Program-made: the position numbers and the translations under genes | Shown here: positions 25,682 to 33,212 of the stretch, in pieces | Layout of the letters: each line of letters begins with the position of its first letter | How positions within the stretch are numbered: the stretch's first letter is position 1 | Notes under the pieces: model-generated | Seen by the model: the letters and a program-made list of their open reading frames with translations, nothing else | Told to the model about the DNA's origin: nothing | The model's database searches: none | Assembly (NCBI GenBank): GCA_041653835.1 | Contig: JBAZEP010000008.1 | Coordinates: 1 to 54,287, forward strand | From: UBA10183 sp041653835 | GTDB lineage: Bacteria; Omnitrophota; Gorgyraeia; Gorgyraeales; Gorgyraeaceae | DNA length: 54,287 bases | Reading direction: 5' to 3'

Positions 25682-27388
25682 TTATGCGGTTAATAATGAT
25701 ATGGTTTTGTCTTTTAATTCTTCTTTTTTAACTTCCAGGATCTGGCCTGACGCCCTTATCTTTATCTCAACAACCCCTCTTTTAAGGCCCTTGTCCCCTA
25801 TAACTATAGAAACAGGTATGCCTGTGAGCTCGGCGTCATTGAATTTAATCCCGGCGCTCTCATCCCTGTCATCGAGCAGTGTTTCGATGTCAAGTTTGCT
25901 CAATTCTTCGTATATACTTTCTGATACCTCTTTTATATTTTCCTGTTTGTAATTTATAGGTGTTATTAGAACCTGGAAAGGTGCTATTGCCGCTGGCCAG
26001 ATTATGCCTTTTTTGTCATTATGGAGCTCTATTGCCGTAGCTATGATCCTATTTACGCCTATGCCGTAACACCCCATCACAACAGGTTTCAATTTGCCGT
26101 CTTCATCCACGAATTCCGCCTTCATCGCCTTTGAATATTTAAGGCCTAATTTAAACACATGGCCCATTTCTATGGCGTGTTCTATTTTTACAGGCTTGCC
26201 ACATTTGGGACAAGTGTCTTTATCAGTGATCATCCTAAGATCAGCCCAATCACTCACTTTGAAATCCCTGTCTATATTCGTATTTATATAATGCCTGTCC
26301 TTCTTATTCGCGCCTGTCACAAGATTAACCATGCCTTTTATGGAATTATCAGCTATAATCCTTGTGTCTTTCAGCCCCACAGGCCCTGAAAACCCAACAG
26401 GGCCGCCTGTCACTTTCTTAATAACCTCTTCGTTCGCCATTTCAAGTTTCAGGCATTTCAAATATTTCTTTATCTTAGCCTCATTAGCGTCATGATCCCC
26501 TCTTACCAGGACCGCTACAGGATTATCATCCGCCGTATAAATAAGCGTTTTTATCATTTTTTCGGGACTAACCTTTAATAAATGCCCAACCTTTTCTATG
26601 GTCGTGACCCCGGGCGTATCCACCTCTTTTAATCTTTTCATGTCTTGCAGGGGACAGGCATGCCTGTCCCCTACTAATTCCGCCACAGACAGGCTTGCCG
26701 CGTATCCGCATGAAACACAATGCGCCAATAGGTCTTCGCCGCTTTCCGCGATCACCATGAATTCATGCGAAACATCCCCGCCCATGACACCTGAATCAGC
26801 CTCGACAGGGATAGCATTCAAACCGCATCTCCTGAAAATTCTTTCATACGCCTTGTACATCTTCTCATAACTTTCGTCCAGGCCCTTCCAATCCCTGTCG
26901 AAACTATAAGCGTCTTTCATTATGAATTCCCTGCTTCTTATGACCCCAAACCTCGGCCTGACTTCGTCCCTGAATTTGGTCTGGATCTGATAAAGGGTAA
27001 TCGGGAGCTGTTTATAGGAGTTTACATGGTTTTTGACAAGGTCTGTTATCACTTCTTCATGTGTAGGCCCGAAAACTATTACCCTGTTATGCCTGTCTTT
27101 ATAAGTAATAAGGTCTTCGCCAAGATCCTTGAATCTCCCTGACTCGTACCACAGCTCGACAGGCTGCATCGAAGGCATAAAAAGTTCGATTGCCCCCGCG
27201 GCGTCCATTTCCTCACGGATTATAGCCTGGACTTTTTTTAAAACCCTGAGCCCCAGGGGAAGGTATGTATAAGCTCCTGAGATAAGTTTTCTTATCAGCC
27301 CCGCGCGTATCATAAGTCTGTGGCTTACTGCCTCGGCTTCGCTAGGGACTTCTTTTAATGTTGGGATGAAATATTTTGTCCAGCGCAT
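25682..27388 (-). CDS. proS: Prolyl-tRNA synthetase
   Basis: Charges tRNA-Pro. Class II enzyme of 568 aa of the bacterial type with an editing insertion. Motifs: SGAYTYLPLGLRVL, motif 2 region TKFRDEVRPRFGVIRSREF (part of a longer conserved run), MKDAYSFD, an YbaK-like editing domain at about 250-380 (VGHLLKVSPEKMIKTLIY), motif 3 CYGIGVNRI, and the anticodon domain with ETLLDDRDESAGIKFNDAEL (given in part). Residues 239-247 (VGDRHACPL) are encoded by a palindromic element also found in kdsD. This loop precedes the editing domain and probably tolerates the insert. It is last in the uppS-to-proS cluster. Confidence 0.96.
   Translation of the reverse strand: MRWTKYFIPTLKEVPSEAEAVSHRLMIRAGLIRKLISGAYTYLPLGLRVLKKVQAIIREEMDAAGAIELFMPSMQPVELWYESGRFKDLGEDLITYKDRHNRVIVFGPTHEEVITDLVKNHVNSYKQLPITLYQIQTKFRDEVRPRFGVIRSREFIMKDAYSFDRDWKGLDESYEKMYKAYERIFRRCGLNAIPVEADSGVMGGDVSHEFMVIAESGEDLLAHCVSCGYAASLSVAELVGDRHACPLQDMKRLKEVDTPGVTTIEKVGHLLKVSPEKMIKTLIYTADDNPVAVLVRGDHDANEAKIKKYLKCLKLEMANEEVIKKVTGGPVGFSGPVGLKDTRIIADNSIKGMVNLVTGANKKDRHYINTNIDRDFKVSDWADLRMITDKDTCPKCGKPVKIEHAIEMGHVFKLGLKYSKAMKAEFVDEDGKLKPVVMGCYGIGVNRIIATAIELHNDKKGIIWPAAIAPFQVLITPINYKQENIKEVSESIYEELSKLDIETLLDDRDESAGIKFNDAELTGIPVSIVIGDKGLKRGVVEIKIRASGQILEVKKEELKDKTISLLTA
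26649..26672. repeat. GGCATGCC palindrome inserted in frame within proS
   Basis: A perfect palindrome of 24 bases centred on GGCATGCC (arms AGGGGACAGGCA and TGCCTGTCCCCT). It is translated as V-G-D-R-H-A-C-P-L in proS. A near copy in kdsD (47452-47475) is read in the same frame as A-G-Y-R-H-A-C-P-L, and a variant (GGGGCACGGCATG...) lies at 47244-47265. This resembles coding-region palindromic elements of other bacteria. Confidence 0.8.
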
Positions 27389-27396
27389 ATTATACC

Positions 27397-27472
27397 TTCT
27401 CGACTGAGCTTACACACATGACTATCTGTCCGCTCGAAGAATATTGTTCGAGCGAGTGAAGCGAGTCGAGAA
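27397..27472. repeat. TCGAG-type palindromic repeat, copy 2 (ispG/proS junction)
   Basis: Outer arms TTCTCGACT (27397-27405) and AGTCGAGAA (27464-27472), inner stem CGCTCGAA/TTCGAGCG. It shares both stems with copy 1 at 8998-9060, but the sequence between them differs in part. It fills the gap between the ispG stop and the proS start. Confidence 0.75.
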
Positions 27473-27479
27473 CCCTATA

Positions 27480-28532
27480 TTATATTTCCTTTAACAATTC
27501 TTTAACTATCTCTTTTTCCTTTACCCTCTTTATAATCTTACCTTTTTTGAAAATAACCCCTGAACCTTTACCGCACGCGATGCCTATATCAGCCTCTTTG
27601 GCTTCGCCAGGGCCGTTAACCTCGCAGCCCATTACCGCTATCTTAATATTATCCTTTAAACCTTGAACTTTAAACTTTAAACCCAACTCTTCTGTTATAC
27701 GACTAAGATTAACCTGGCACCTGCCGCATGTCGGGCATGAAATAATCTCCGGGCCGAAATTCCTGAGTTCCAATGCCTGCAGGATATTTTTGGCCGCCAG
27801 AACTTCTTCTACGGGATTTCCGGTCAATGAAACCCTGATCGTATCCCCGATCTCTTCCATAAGTAAGGCGCCTATTCCTATGGAAGATTTTACAATACCT
27901 GTTGAAACAGGGCCTGCCGCTGTAACGCCAAGATGAAGAGGATATCTTGATTTTTTAGAAAACAGCCGATAAGCCTCTATGGTACTCCTGACATCTGATG
28001 TCTTTAATGACACTATTATATCGTAAAAGTCCATTCTCTCCAATATTTTTATATAATCTAAAACAGATTTTACCATATTCCCTGCGACTCCGTGAACCGC
28101 CGCAGGCGGCTTGAGGAGCCGGCTGCGCAATGATCCTGAATTCGCCCCTATCCTTATGGGTATTTTCCTTTTCTTCGCTGATTTCACGACCTCCATTATC
28201 TCGTCTTCTTTATAGATATTGCCCGGATTAAGCCGTATCTTATCTGCCCCGCTCTCAATAGCGGATAATGCCAGCCTGTAATCAAAATGGATATCCGCGA
28301 CAAGCGGTATCTTTATGCCTTTTTTTATCGCTTTTATGGCTCCTGCCGCCTCAAAATCCTTTACCGCGACCCTTATGATCTCGCAACCCGCGCTTTGAAG
28401 CTCTCTTATCTCTTTTACGGTGGCCCGGACATCCCGCGTATCAGTCTTAGACATTGACTGGATACTGACAGGAGAACCCCCGCCTATTCTGATATTGCCT
28501 GCTTTAATCTGCCTTGTTTTTATCTTTTCCAT
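27480..28532 (-). CDS. ispG: 4-hydroxy-3-methylbut-2-en-1-yl diphosphate synthase
   Basis: MEP pathway enzyme converting MEcPP to HMBPP with a [4Fe-4S] cluster. The 350-aa short form has a TIM barrel (SIQSMSKTDTRDV, PLVADIHFDYRLAL, KIRLNPGNI) and a C-terminal iron-sulfur domain with CPTCGRCQVNL and AVMGCEVNGPGEAKEADIG. The start overlaps the rseP stop by 13 bases. Between it and proS lies a TCGAG-type repeat. The long-form insertion found in chlamydiae and plants is absent. Confidence 0.96.
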   Translation of the reverse strand: MEKIKTRQIKAGNIRIGGGSPVSIQSMSKTDTRDVRATVKEIRELQSAGCEIIRVAVKDFEAAGAIKAIKKGIKIPLVADIHFDYRLALSAIESGADKIRLNPGNIYKEDEIMEVVKSAKKRKIPIRIGANSGSLRSRLLKPPAAVHGVAGNMVKSVLDYIKILERMDFYDIIVSLKTSDVRSTIEAYRLFSKKSRYPLHLGVTAAGPVSTGIVKSSIGIGALLMEEIGDTIRVSLTGNPVEEVLAAKNILQALELRNFGPEIISCPTCGRCQVNLSRITEELGLKFKVQGLKDNIKIAVMGCEVNGPGEAKEADIGIACGKGSGVIFKKGKIIKRVKEKEIVKELLKEI

Positions 28533-29605
28533 AAATGCGAGATTTTCTCGAATATCCCGAACCTGATAAAATCATTATAGAATACGAACAGCATTAAAAT
28601 AATAAGAAGCGCCATGCCGGCCTGTGTTATATTCTCCTGCGCCTTGATCGAAACCGGCCTTTTCCTGATCTTTTCTATCGTCAGGAACAAAAGATGCCCT
28701 CCGTCTAATACAGGAACAGGTAAAATATTAAAGATAGCCAGCGACGCGCTCAACACGCCCATTAACTGCAATAAATAAACAAGCCCGAGCTTAGCTGCCT
28801 GGCCTGTTATGTAGAATATACCTATGGGCCCTGTCATGGATTCTTTCAAAGGTATGGCGCCGGTGGCGCTTGCCCATAAAGCCCTGAAGGTTATATAAGT
28901 AAGAGTCCATAATTTTTCGGCGCCCATATAAATAGACTTCAGGAACCCGTATTTTACATACACGATGTCATCGGACGGAGTAATGCCCATTATACCAACG
29001 CTTTTCTTTGAACCGAACATAGTGTTCATCTCATGAGATTTGGGTGTGACCTTAAGGTTTATCCGCTGCCCGTCCCTTTCCACCAGTACATCCATTTCCT
29101 GATTTTTGCCTCCATGTACGATCTCGGTAACATCTTCCCAGTAAATCGTGTCTTTGCCGTTAATGTTTAATATCTTATCCCCGACTTTCAGGCCGGCAGC
29201 CTCTGCCGGATATCCTTCCATGACCTTGCCGACTTTTGACGTCAATGTAGGGTTCCCCGCCATAAATACGGCTGAAAAGATCACGAACGCGAGTATATAA
29301 TTCAACAGCGGCCCCGCCAGTATTATCCTTGCCCTCTCTCCTGTCGTCCTGGAGAGATATTCCCATTTCTCGCCTTTTGTCCCTTCCGGACCTGTCTCGC
29401 CCGCTAATTTTACATATCCCCCCAGCGGTATCATCGAGATGGAATATCTGGTCCCAGCCTTTGTGATGCCCGCTATCTCAGGCCCGAATCCTATTGAAAA
29501 CTTCTCGACGCGCACACCTGTTTTCTTCGCGGTTATAAAATGCCCAAACTCATGCACAACAACCAATATACTCAAAACTACTATAAATGAAATTAAAGAT
29601 ACCAT
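28520..29605 (-). CDS. rseP: Site-2 (RseP-type) intramembrane metalloprotease
   Basis: M50 zinc protease in the inner membrane that cuts membrane-anchored regulators such as anti-sigma factors. The 361-aa protein has the zinc motif HEFGH in the first membrane segment (VVHEFGHFITAKKTGV), a PDZ domain at about 125-200 (GYPAEAAGLKVGDKILNING), and the second catalytic motif NILPVPVLDGGHLLF with the zinc Asp. Membrane segments lie at both ends. A good GGGGGAGG site precedes the ATG. It lies between dxr and ispG as in many bacteria, and no anti-sigma partner is visible here. Confidence 0.94.
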   Translation of the reverse strand: MVSLISFIVVLSILVVVHEFGHFITAKKTGVRVEKFSIGFGPEIAGITKAGTRYSISMIPLGGYVKLAGETGPEGTKGEKWEYLSRTTGERARIILAGPLLNYILAFVIFSAVFMAGNPTLTSKVGKVMEGYPAEAAGLKVGDKILNINGKDTIYWEDVTEIVHGGKNQEMDVLVERDGQRINLKVTPKSHEMNTMFGSKKSVGIMGITPSDDIVYVKYGFLKSIYMGAEKLWTLTYITFRALWASATGAIPLKESMTGPIGIFYITGQAAKLGLVYLLQLMGVLSASLAIFNILPVPVLDGGHLLFLTIEKIRKRPVSIKAQENITQAGMALLIILMLFVFYNDFIRFGIFEKISHLWKR

Positions 29606-29621
29606 ATACCTCCCCCAATTT

Positions 29622-29666
29622 CCCTAAGGGTAGATTTTTGACACTGTCAAAAATCTACCCTTAGGG
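29622..29666. repeat. GACACTGTC-core palindrome, copy 1 (dxr/rseP junction)
   Basis: Perfect 22-base arms (29622-29643 and 29645-29666) meet at one C, with core TTTGACACTGTCAAA and ends CCCTAAGGG. The last six codons and the TGA of dxr lie inside it. Diverged copies stand at 48248-48288 and 52452-52492. Confidence 0.85.
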
Positions 29667-30798
29667 ATTCGTGCGTTTTTATCCTGGCCCAGCTATCTGC
29701 CTCTAATATATCTTCCAACCCGGGATTTTTAACACCCCTGTGCCGGTCAATGACTTTTTCGATTACCCTTGGTATATCTATGAATCTTATATTACCTCCA
29801 ATGAACTCCTTTACAGCTACTTCATTCGAAGCGTTCAAGACCGCCGGAAATGTCCCGGCTCTTTTTCCCGCTTCGTACGCCAGCCCTATGCACGGGAATT
29901 TTTTGAGATCCGGGCGATAAAAATTCAGGCTTTTTATTTTAGGAAATTCCGGGCTTTTAATGCCGGAACAAAGCCTGTTGGGATATGTAAGCGCGTACTG
30001 TATAGGCGCCCTCATGTCGCACGCGCCCATCTGGGCGATTATCGCTCCGTCGATAAGCTCTATCATCGAGTGGACCACAGCCTCAGGGTGTATCAGTATC
30101 TCTATATTATTAATATCCGTATTGAAAAGCCAGCTCGCCTCTATTACTTCCAGGCCTTTATTCATCATCGTGGCGGAGTCCACGGATATTTTTTTGCCCA
30201 TGTTCCATCTGGGATGATTAACCGCCTGCCTTACCGTAATATCCTTAAACGCCGACCTTTTGACTTTCAGCAAAGGCCCACCCGAACCCGTGAGGAAAAT
30301 TTTCTTTAAATCCTTCCTGCCGCTTGTTCCTATACATTGAAATATCGCGCTGTGCTCGCTGTCCACCGGCACCACCACGGCCTTCTTCCCCGCTGCTTTA
30401 TTCATTATAAGCCCGCCCGCCATGACAAGCGCTTCTTTATTCGCGAGGGCCAGTTTTTTTACCCTGCCCAGCGCCGTCATGATAGGCAAAAGCGCGGATG
30501 ACCCCACTATGCCTACGAGGGCAATATCTGTTTTTGCTTCCTCCAGCATAGCGCATAGCCCATCCTCGCCTTCGTATATTTTTACTTTCCGGCACTCTTT
30601 CCTGAATTCCGCCGCCTTCTTTCTGTCAACAACACACACAGCCCCGGGCTTAAATTCCTTTACCTGGCGCAGCAATAACTCTATATTCGAATTTACGGCC
30701 AAGCAGGACACCTTGAATCTTTCGGGAAACCTTGATATTACCCGAAGCCCGCTGGTGCCTATTGAACCCGTGGAACCTAAAACCGCTATTCTTTCCAT
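29647..30798 (-). CDS. dxr: 1-deoxy-D-xylulose-5-phosphate reductoisomerase
   Basis: Second MEP pathway step, DXP to MEP with NADPH. The 383-aa protein starts with the Rossmann motif VLGSTGSIGTSGLRV and shows LANKEALVMAGG, PVDSEHSAIFQC, the flexible substrate loop NHPRWNMGKKISVDSATMMNKG (in part, WNMGKKISVDSATM) and GLEVIEASWLF. The final residues ESLRVDF and the stop codon are encoded by the palindrome at 29622-29666, so the native tail may have been replaced. It sits between cdsA and rseP. Confidence 0.96.
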   Translation of the reverse strand: MERIAVLGSTGSIGTSGLRVISRFPERFKVSCLAVNSNIELLLRQVKEFKPGAVCVVDRKKAAEFRKECRKVKIYEGEDGLCAMLEEAKTDIALVGIVGSSALLPIMTALGRVKKLALANKEALVMAGGLIMNKAAGKKAVVVPVDSEHSAIFQCIGTSGRKDLKKIFLTGSGGPLLKVKRSAFKDITVRQAVNHPRWNMGKKISVDSATMMNKGLEVIEASWLFNTDINNIEILIHPEAVVHSMIELIDGAIIAQMGACDMRAPIQYALTYPNRLCSGIKSPEFPKIKSLNFYRPDLKKFPCIGLAYEAGKRAGTFPAVLNASNEVAVKEFIGGNIRFIDIPRVIEKVIDRHRGVKNPGLEDILEADSWARIKTHESLRVDF

Positions 30799-30806
30799 AA
30801 TGTTTT

Positions 30807-31613
30807 TTACCTGAAAATAGCCAGGCAGATATAAAAGATAGGGGCTGTAAAAAGTATACTGTCTATTACATCCAGCATACCGCCGAGGCCGGGAAAAAAT
30901 ACGCTCGAATCCTTCACCTCGTAATCCCTTTTAATGAGGCTTTCTGCCAGGTCTCCTAACTGGGCGAAGATCCCTATCAGGACACCGCTTATCAGCACAA
31001 AACTGAAATTCATCCATGAGATATAGTGCCTGCCAAGGATAATAGCGCACGCTATGCTGAATATAAATCCGCCTATAGCGCCTTCCACTGATTTATTCGG
31101 ACTTATCCTCGGTATAAGCTTATGCCTTCCGAAATTAGACCCGATAAGATACGCGCCTACGTCCCCTGACTTTGTGACAAGCAAGAGATACGCCACCAGC
31201 TTATGACCGTCCTCCAGGAATCTTATCTTTACGAGGAATGTAAAAAACCAGCCTATATAGAAAATGGCGAACAAGGTAACAGCTATAAGGTTTACTGCGT
31301 TCCGGCTTTCTTTTCTTGTAAAGTGTATCATGAAAAGCGTTATTAATATTATTATAAAAAATACCATCTCCCATATGCCGCCGGTAGGCCTGTAAAGATA
31401 GGTAATGCACGGTAATAACGCGCCCGAAAGGATCCCTACATAAGCGAAACTTATCGGAAATATCTTTTTCGCCCCGCTTAACCTGAAAAATTCGTAAAGG
31501 CTCAGGCCTATGAATATAGATGCTGTTAACCCCAGCGTCCATATCGGCAATACAAATATGCTGAGGATCGCTGCCGATATCAAAACTGCGGAGCTGGCAA
31601 CTCGTTTGAACAT
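30807..31613 (-). CDS. cdsA: Phosphatidate cytidylyltransferase
   Basis: Makes CDP-diacylglycerol from phosphatidic acid and CTP at the inner membrane. The 268-aa protein is strongly hydrophobic with about seven membrane segments. It ends with the family signature: ISPNKSVEGAIGG, then GDLAESLIKRDYEVKDSSVFFPGLGGMLDVIDS (pieces GDLAESLIKRDYEVKD and PGLGGMLDVIDS), which carries the metal and substrate residues. It starts 3 bases after the uppS stop. The uppS-cdsA-dxr-rseP order is widely conserved. Confidence 0.94.
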   Translation of the reverse strand: MFKRVASSAVLISAAILSIFVLPIWTLGLTASIFIGLSLYEFFRLSGAKKIFPISFAYVGILSGALLPCITYLYRPTGGIWEMVFFIIILITLFMIHFTRKESRNAVNLIAVTLFAIFYIGWFFTFLVKIRFLEDGHKLVAYLLLVTKSGDVGAYLIGSNFGRHKLIPRISPNKSVEGAIGGFIFSIACAIILGRHYISWMNFSFVLISGVLIGIFAQLGDLAESLIKRDYEVKDSSVFFPGLGGMLDVIDSILFTAPIFYICLAIFR

Positions 31614-31616
31614 AAG

Positions 31617-32315
31617 TTATCTCCCCCCGAATCTTCTGTCTCTTTTATTATATTCCTCGATGGCCTTGCTTAATTCTTTCCTGTCGAAATCAGGCCAGAG
31701 TTTTTCGGTCACATACAGTTCCGCGTAGGATATCTGCCATAAGAGAAAATTCGATATGCGCATCTCGCCGCTCGTGCGTATCAGAAGGTCGGGATCCGGC
31801 TGTCCCGCCGTATAGAGCCTGTCCGAAAATATCTTTTCGTCTATGCCGGACAACTCCATTTTACCGTCTTTGACGTCTTTCGCCAAAGCCCTCGCGGCGT
31901 TAACTATCTCCTGGCGCCCGCCGTAACTCAAGGCTATGTTCAGCGTCAGGTTTTTATAATCCGATGTATCTTTTTCGGTTCTCTCCAGCTTTGAAAGCAG
32001 GTCTTTTTGTATCTTTTCCCTTTCGCCTATGACGCGGAACCTGATCCCGTTATTATGGAATAACTTGAATTCCCTGTCGATAAAATTTTCCAACAGCTGG
32101 AACAATGCCTTTATTTCATGTTCCGGCCTTGACCAGTTTTCGGTCGAAAAAGCGTAAAGCGTCAGGGTTTTAACGCCTGTTTCGATGCATGCCTTCACGG
32201 TCCTTTTTACCGCCTCCACTCCCTGGGCATGCCCCATGACCTTTGGCAGGCCCCTGGCCTCAGCCCATCTGCCGTTGCCGTCCATTATTATCGCGATATG
32301 TTTTGGGATATTCAT
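31617..32315 (-). CDS. uppS: Undecaprenyl diphosphate synthase
   Basis: Builds the C55 lipid carrier for peptidoglycan and O-antigen by cis-prenyl transfer. The 232-aa protein carries IAIIMDGNGRWAEARGLPK at the N-terminus (catalytic Asp), GHAQGVEAVKR, YAFSTENWSRP and the C-terminal DLLIRTSGEMRISNFLLWQ. The ATG at 32315 follows a hairpin with a T-rich tail and has no Shine-Dalgarno sequence. I found no convincing promoter in the 85-base gap upstream. The cluster may depend on readthrough from the lipoprotein gene or on a weak promoter. Confidence 0.96.
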   Translation of the reverse strand: MNIPKHIAIIMDGNGRWAEARGLPKVMGHAQGVEAVKRTVKACIETGVKTLTLYAFSTENWSRPEHEIKALFQLLENFIDREFKLFHNNGIRFRVIGEREKIQKDLLSKLERTEKDTSDYKNLTLNIALSYGGRQEIVNAARALAKDVKDGKMELSGIDEKIFSDRLYTAGQPDPDLLIRTSGEMRISNFLLWQISYAELYVTEKLWPDFDRKELSKAIEEYNKRDRRFGGR

Positions 32316-32323
32316 TCGAAAAG

Positions 32324-32368
32324 AAAAACGCGAATCCGCATTTTAAGTCAAATACGATTCGCGTTTTT
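32324..32368 (-). terminator. Terminator between the OmpA-like lipoprotein gene and uppS
   Basis: A perfect 13-base stem (AAAAACGCGAATC, 32324-32336, with 32356-32368) and a 19-base loop, with a T run on the 3' arm in both directions. On the minus strand it ends just before the uppS ATG. It should terminate the lipoprotein transcript, and as a leader element it could also tune uppS. Confidence 0.7.
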
Positions 32369-32400
32369 CTACGGTTTTATATTAACCACTGTGCGAATTA

Positions 32401-33129
32401 TTATTTTTTGTATCTCTTAAGCTGTCTTTCTATCTGCTGTTTCCTCTGCGTTATCTTATCCATATCCGCCTGGATCTTTTCCATATTCTTGGGAAGGATG
32501 ACTATTTCTACCCTTCTATTCTGCTTTTTACCCGCGGCGGTATCATTGGAAACCACCGGCCTGTATTCGCCATAACCTATTGCCGCCACCCTCTTCGGAT
32601 CTATATCTTTGGTATCCACGAGGTAATGAAGGACGCTGGTCGCTCTTGACGTGGAAAGTTCCCAGTTGGATCTCCATTTGGAATGCTTTATGGGCTCGTT
32701 ATCCGTATGCCCTTCTATGCCTATGTTCCTGTCTTCCACGTTTTCTTTCAGGACATTCGCTATCTTGTCGAGAGAAGAAAACGCCTCCGGTCTTATGTCC
32801 GCCTTGCCCGAATCAAAAAGCACCTCTGTCAAAAATATTATAGCGAGGCCTTTCTGCGCCATCTCGAGGCGTACGCTTTTATCGTCTATTTCCTGTTTTA
32901 ATTTCTCTTCAAGAAGCAATTTGGCCTTTTCCAACTCGGACAACTCGTCTTCTTTCTGCTCCTGCAGCTGGTTTAACTTCGCGTTCAGCGCGTCTATTTC
33001 GCTGCCGAGCGCGTCTATCCTCGCCACATCGCTCTTATGCCTTGTCTGAAATGTTACCGAACATCCGGATACAGTCACGGAAACCAACACCAAAATTAAA
33101 ATAGCGAACAATCTTTTATTAACGGCCAT
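32401..33129 (-). CDS. OmpA/MotB-type peptidoglycan-binding lipoprotein
   Basis: 242 aa with a lipoprotein signal peptide (hydrophobic 7-20, lipobox VSGC, lipidated Cys23). A coiled coil at about 38-80 (ARIDALGSEIDALNAKLNQL) follows. The OmpA_C domain at about 95-215 contains FDSGKADIRPEA, GHTDNEPIKHSKWRSNWELS and GYGEYRPVVSN, and the chain ends in a short charged coil. It likely tethers the outer membrane to peptidoglycan. The WRSNWELSxxRA pattern is closer to MotB-like than Pal proteins. It has its own promoter and terminator, so it is a single-gene unit. Confidence 0.88.
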   Translation of the reverse strand: MAVNKRLFAILILVLVSVTVSGCSVTFQTRHKSDVARIDALGSEIDALNAKLNQLQEQKEDELSELEKAKLLLEEKLKQEIDDKSVRLEMAQKGLAIIFLTEVLFDSGKADIRPEAFSSLDKIANVLKENVEDRNIGIEGHTDNEPIKHSKWRSNWELSTSRATSVLHYLVDTKDIDPKRVAAIGYGEYRPVVSNDTAAGKKQNRRVEIVILPKNMEKIQADMDKITQRKQQIERQLKRYKK

Positions 33130-33156
33130 AATATCCTCCCCTATTCATTTTTGTTA

Positions 33157-33185
33157 ATAATAATACACCTTCTGCGCAAAGTCAA
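33157..33185 (-). promoter_or_regulatory. Promoter of the OmpA-like lipoprotein gene
   Basis: Minus-strand TTGACT (33180-33185), 17 bases, TATTAT (33157-33162), about 30 bases before the ATG, which has a GGGGAGG site. The -35 box touches the AT-rich hairpin after hppA. Confidence 0.65.
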
Positions 33186-33206
33186 GAAAATTGAAGTTTT
33201 TCTTGA
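33182..33206 (-). terminator. AT-rich hairpin after hppA
   Basis: TCAAGAAAA and TTTTCTTGA (9-bp arms, 7-base loop) directly downstream of the hppA stop. The T-rich 3' arm fits a weak terminator that separates the long lpxL-to-hppA operon from the lipoprotein gene. It overlaps the next promoter. Confidence 0.4.
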
Positions 33207-33212
33207 AATTGT

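Noticed and set aside
26649..26672. Palindromes as part of a CRISPR array
   Set aside because: Copies are isolated, far apart and partly inside genes, with no regular spacers and no cas genes.
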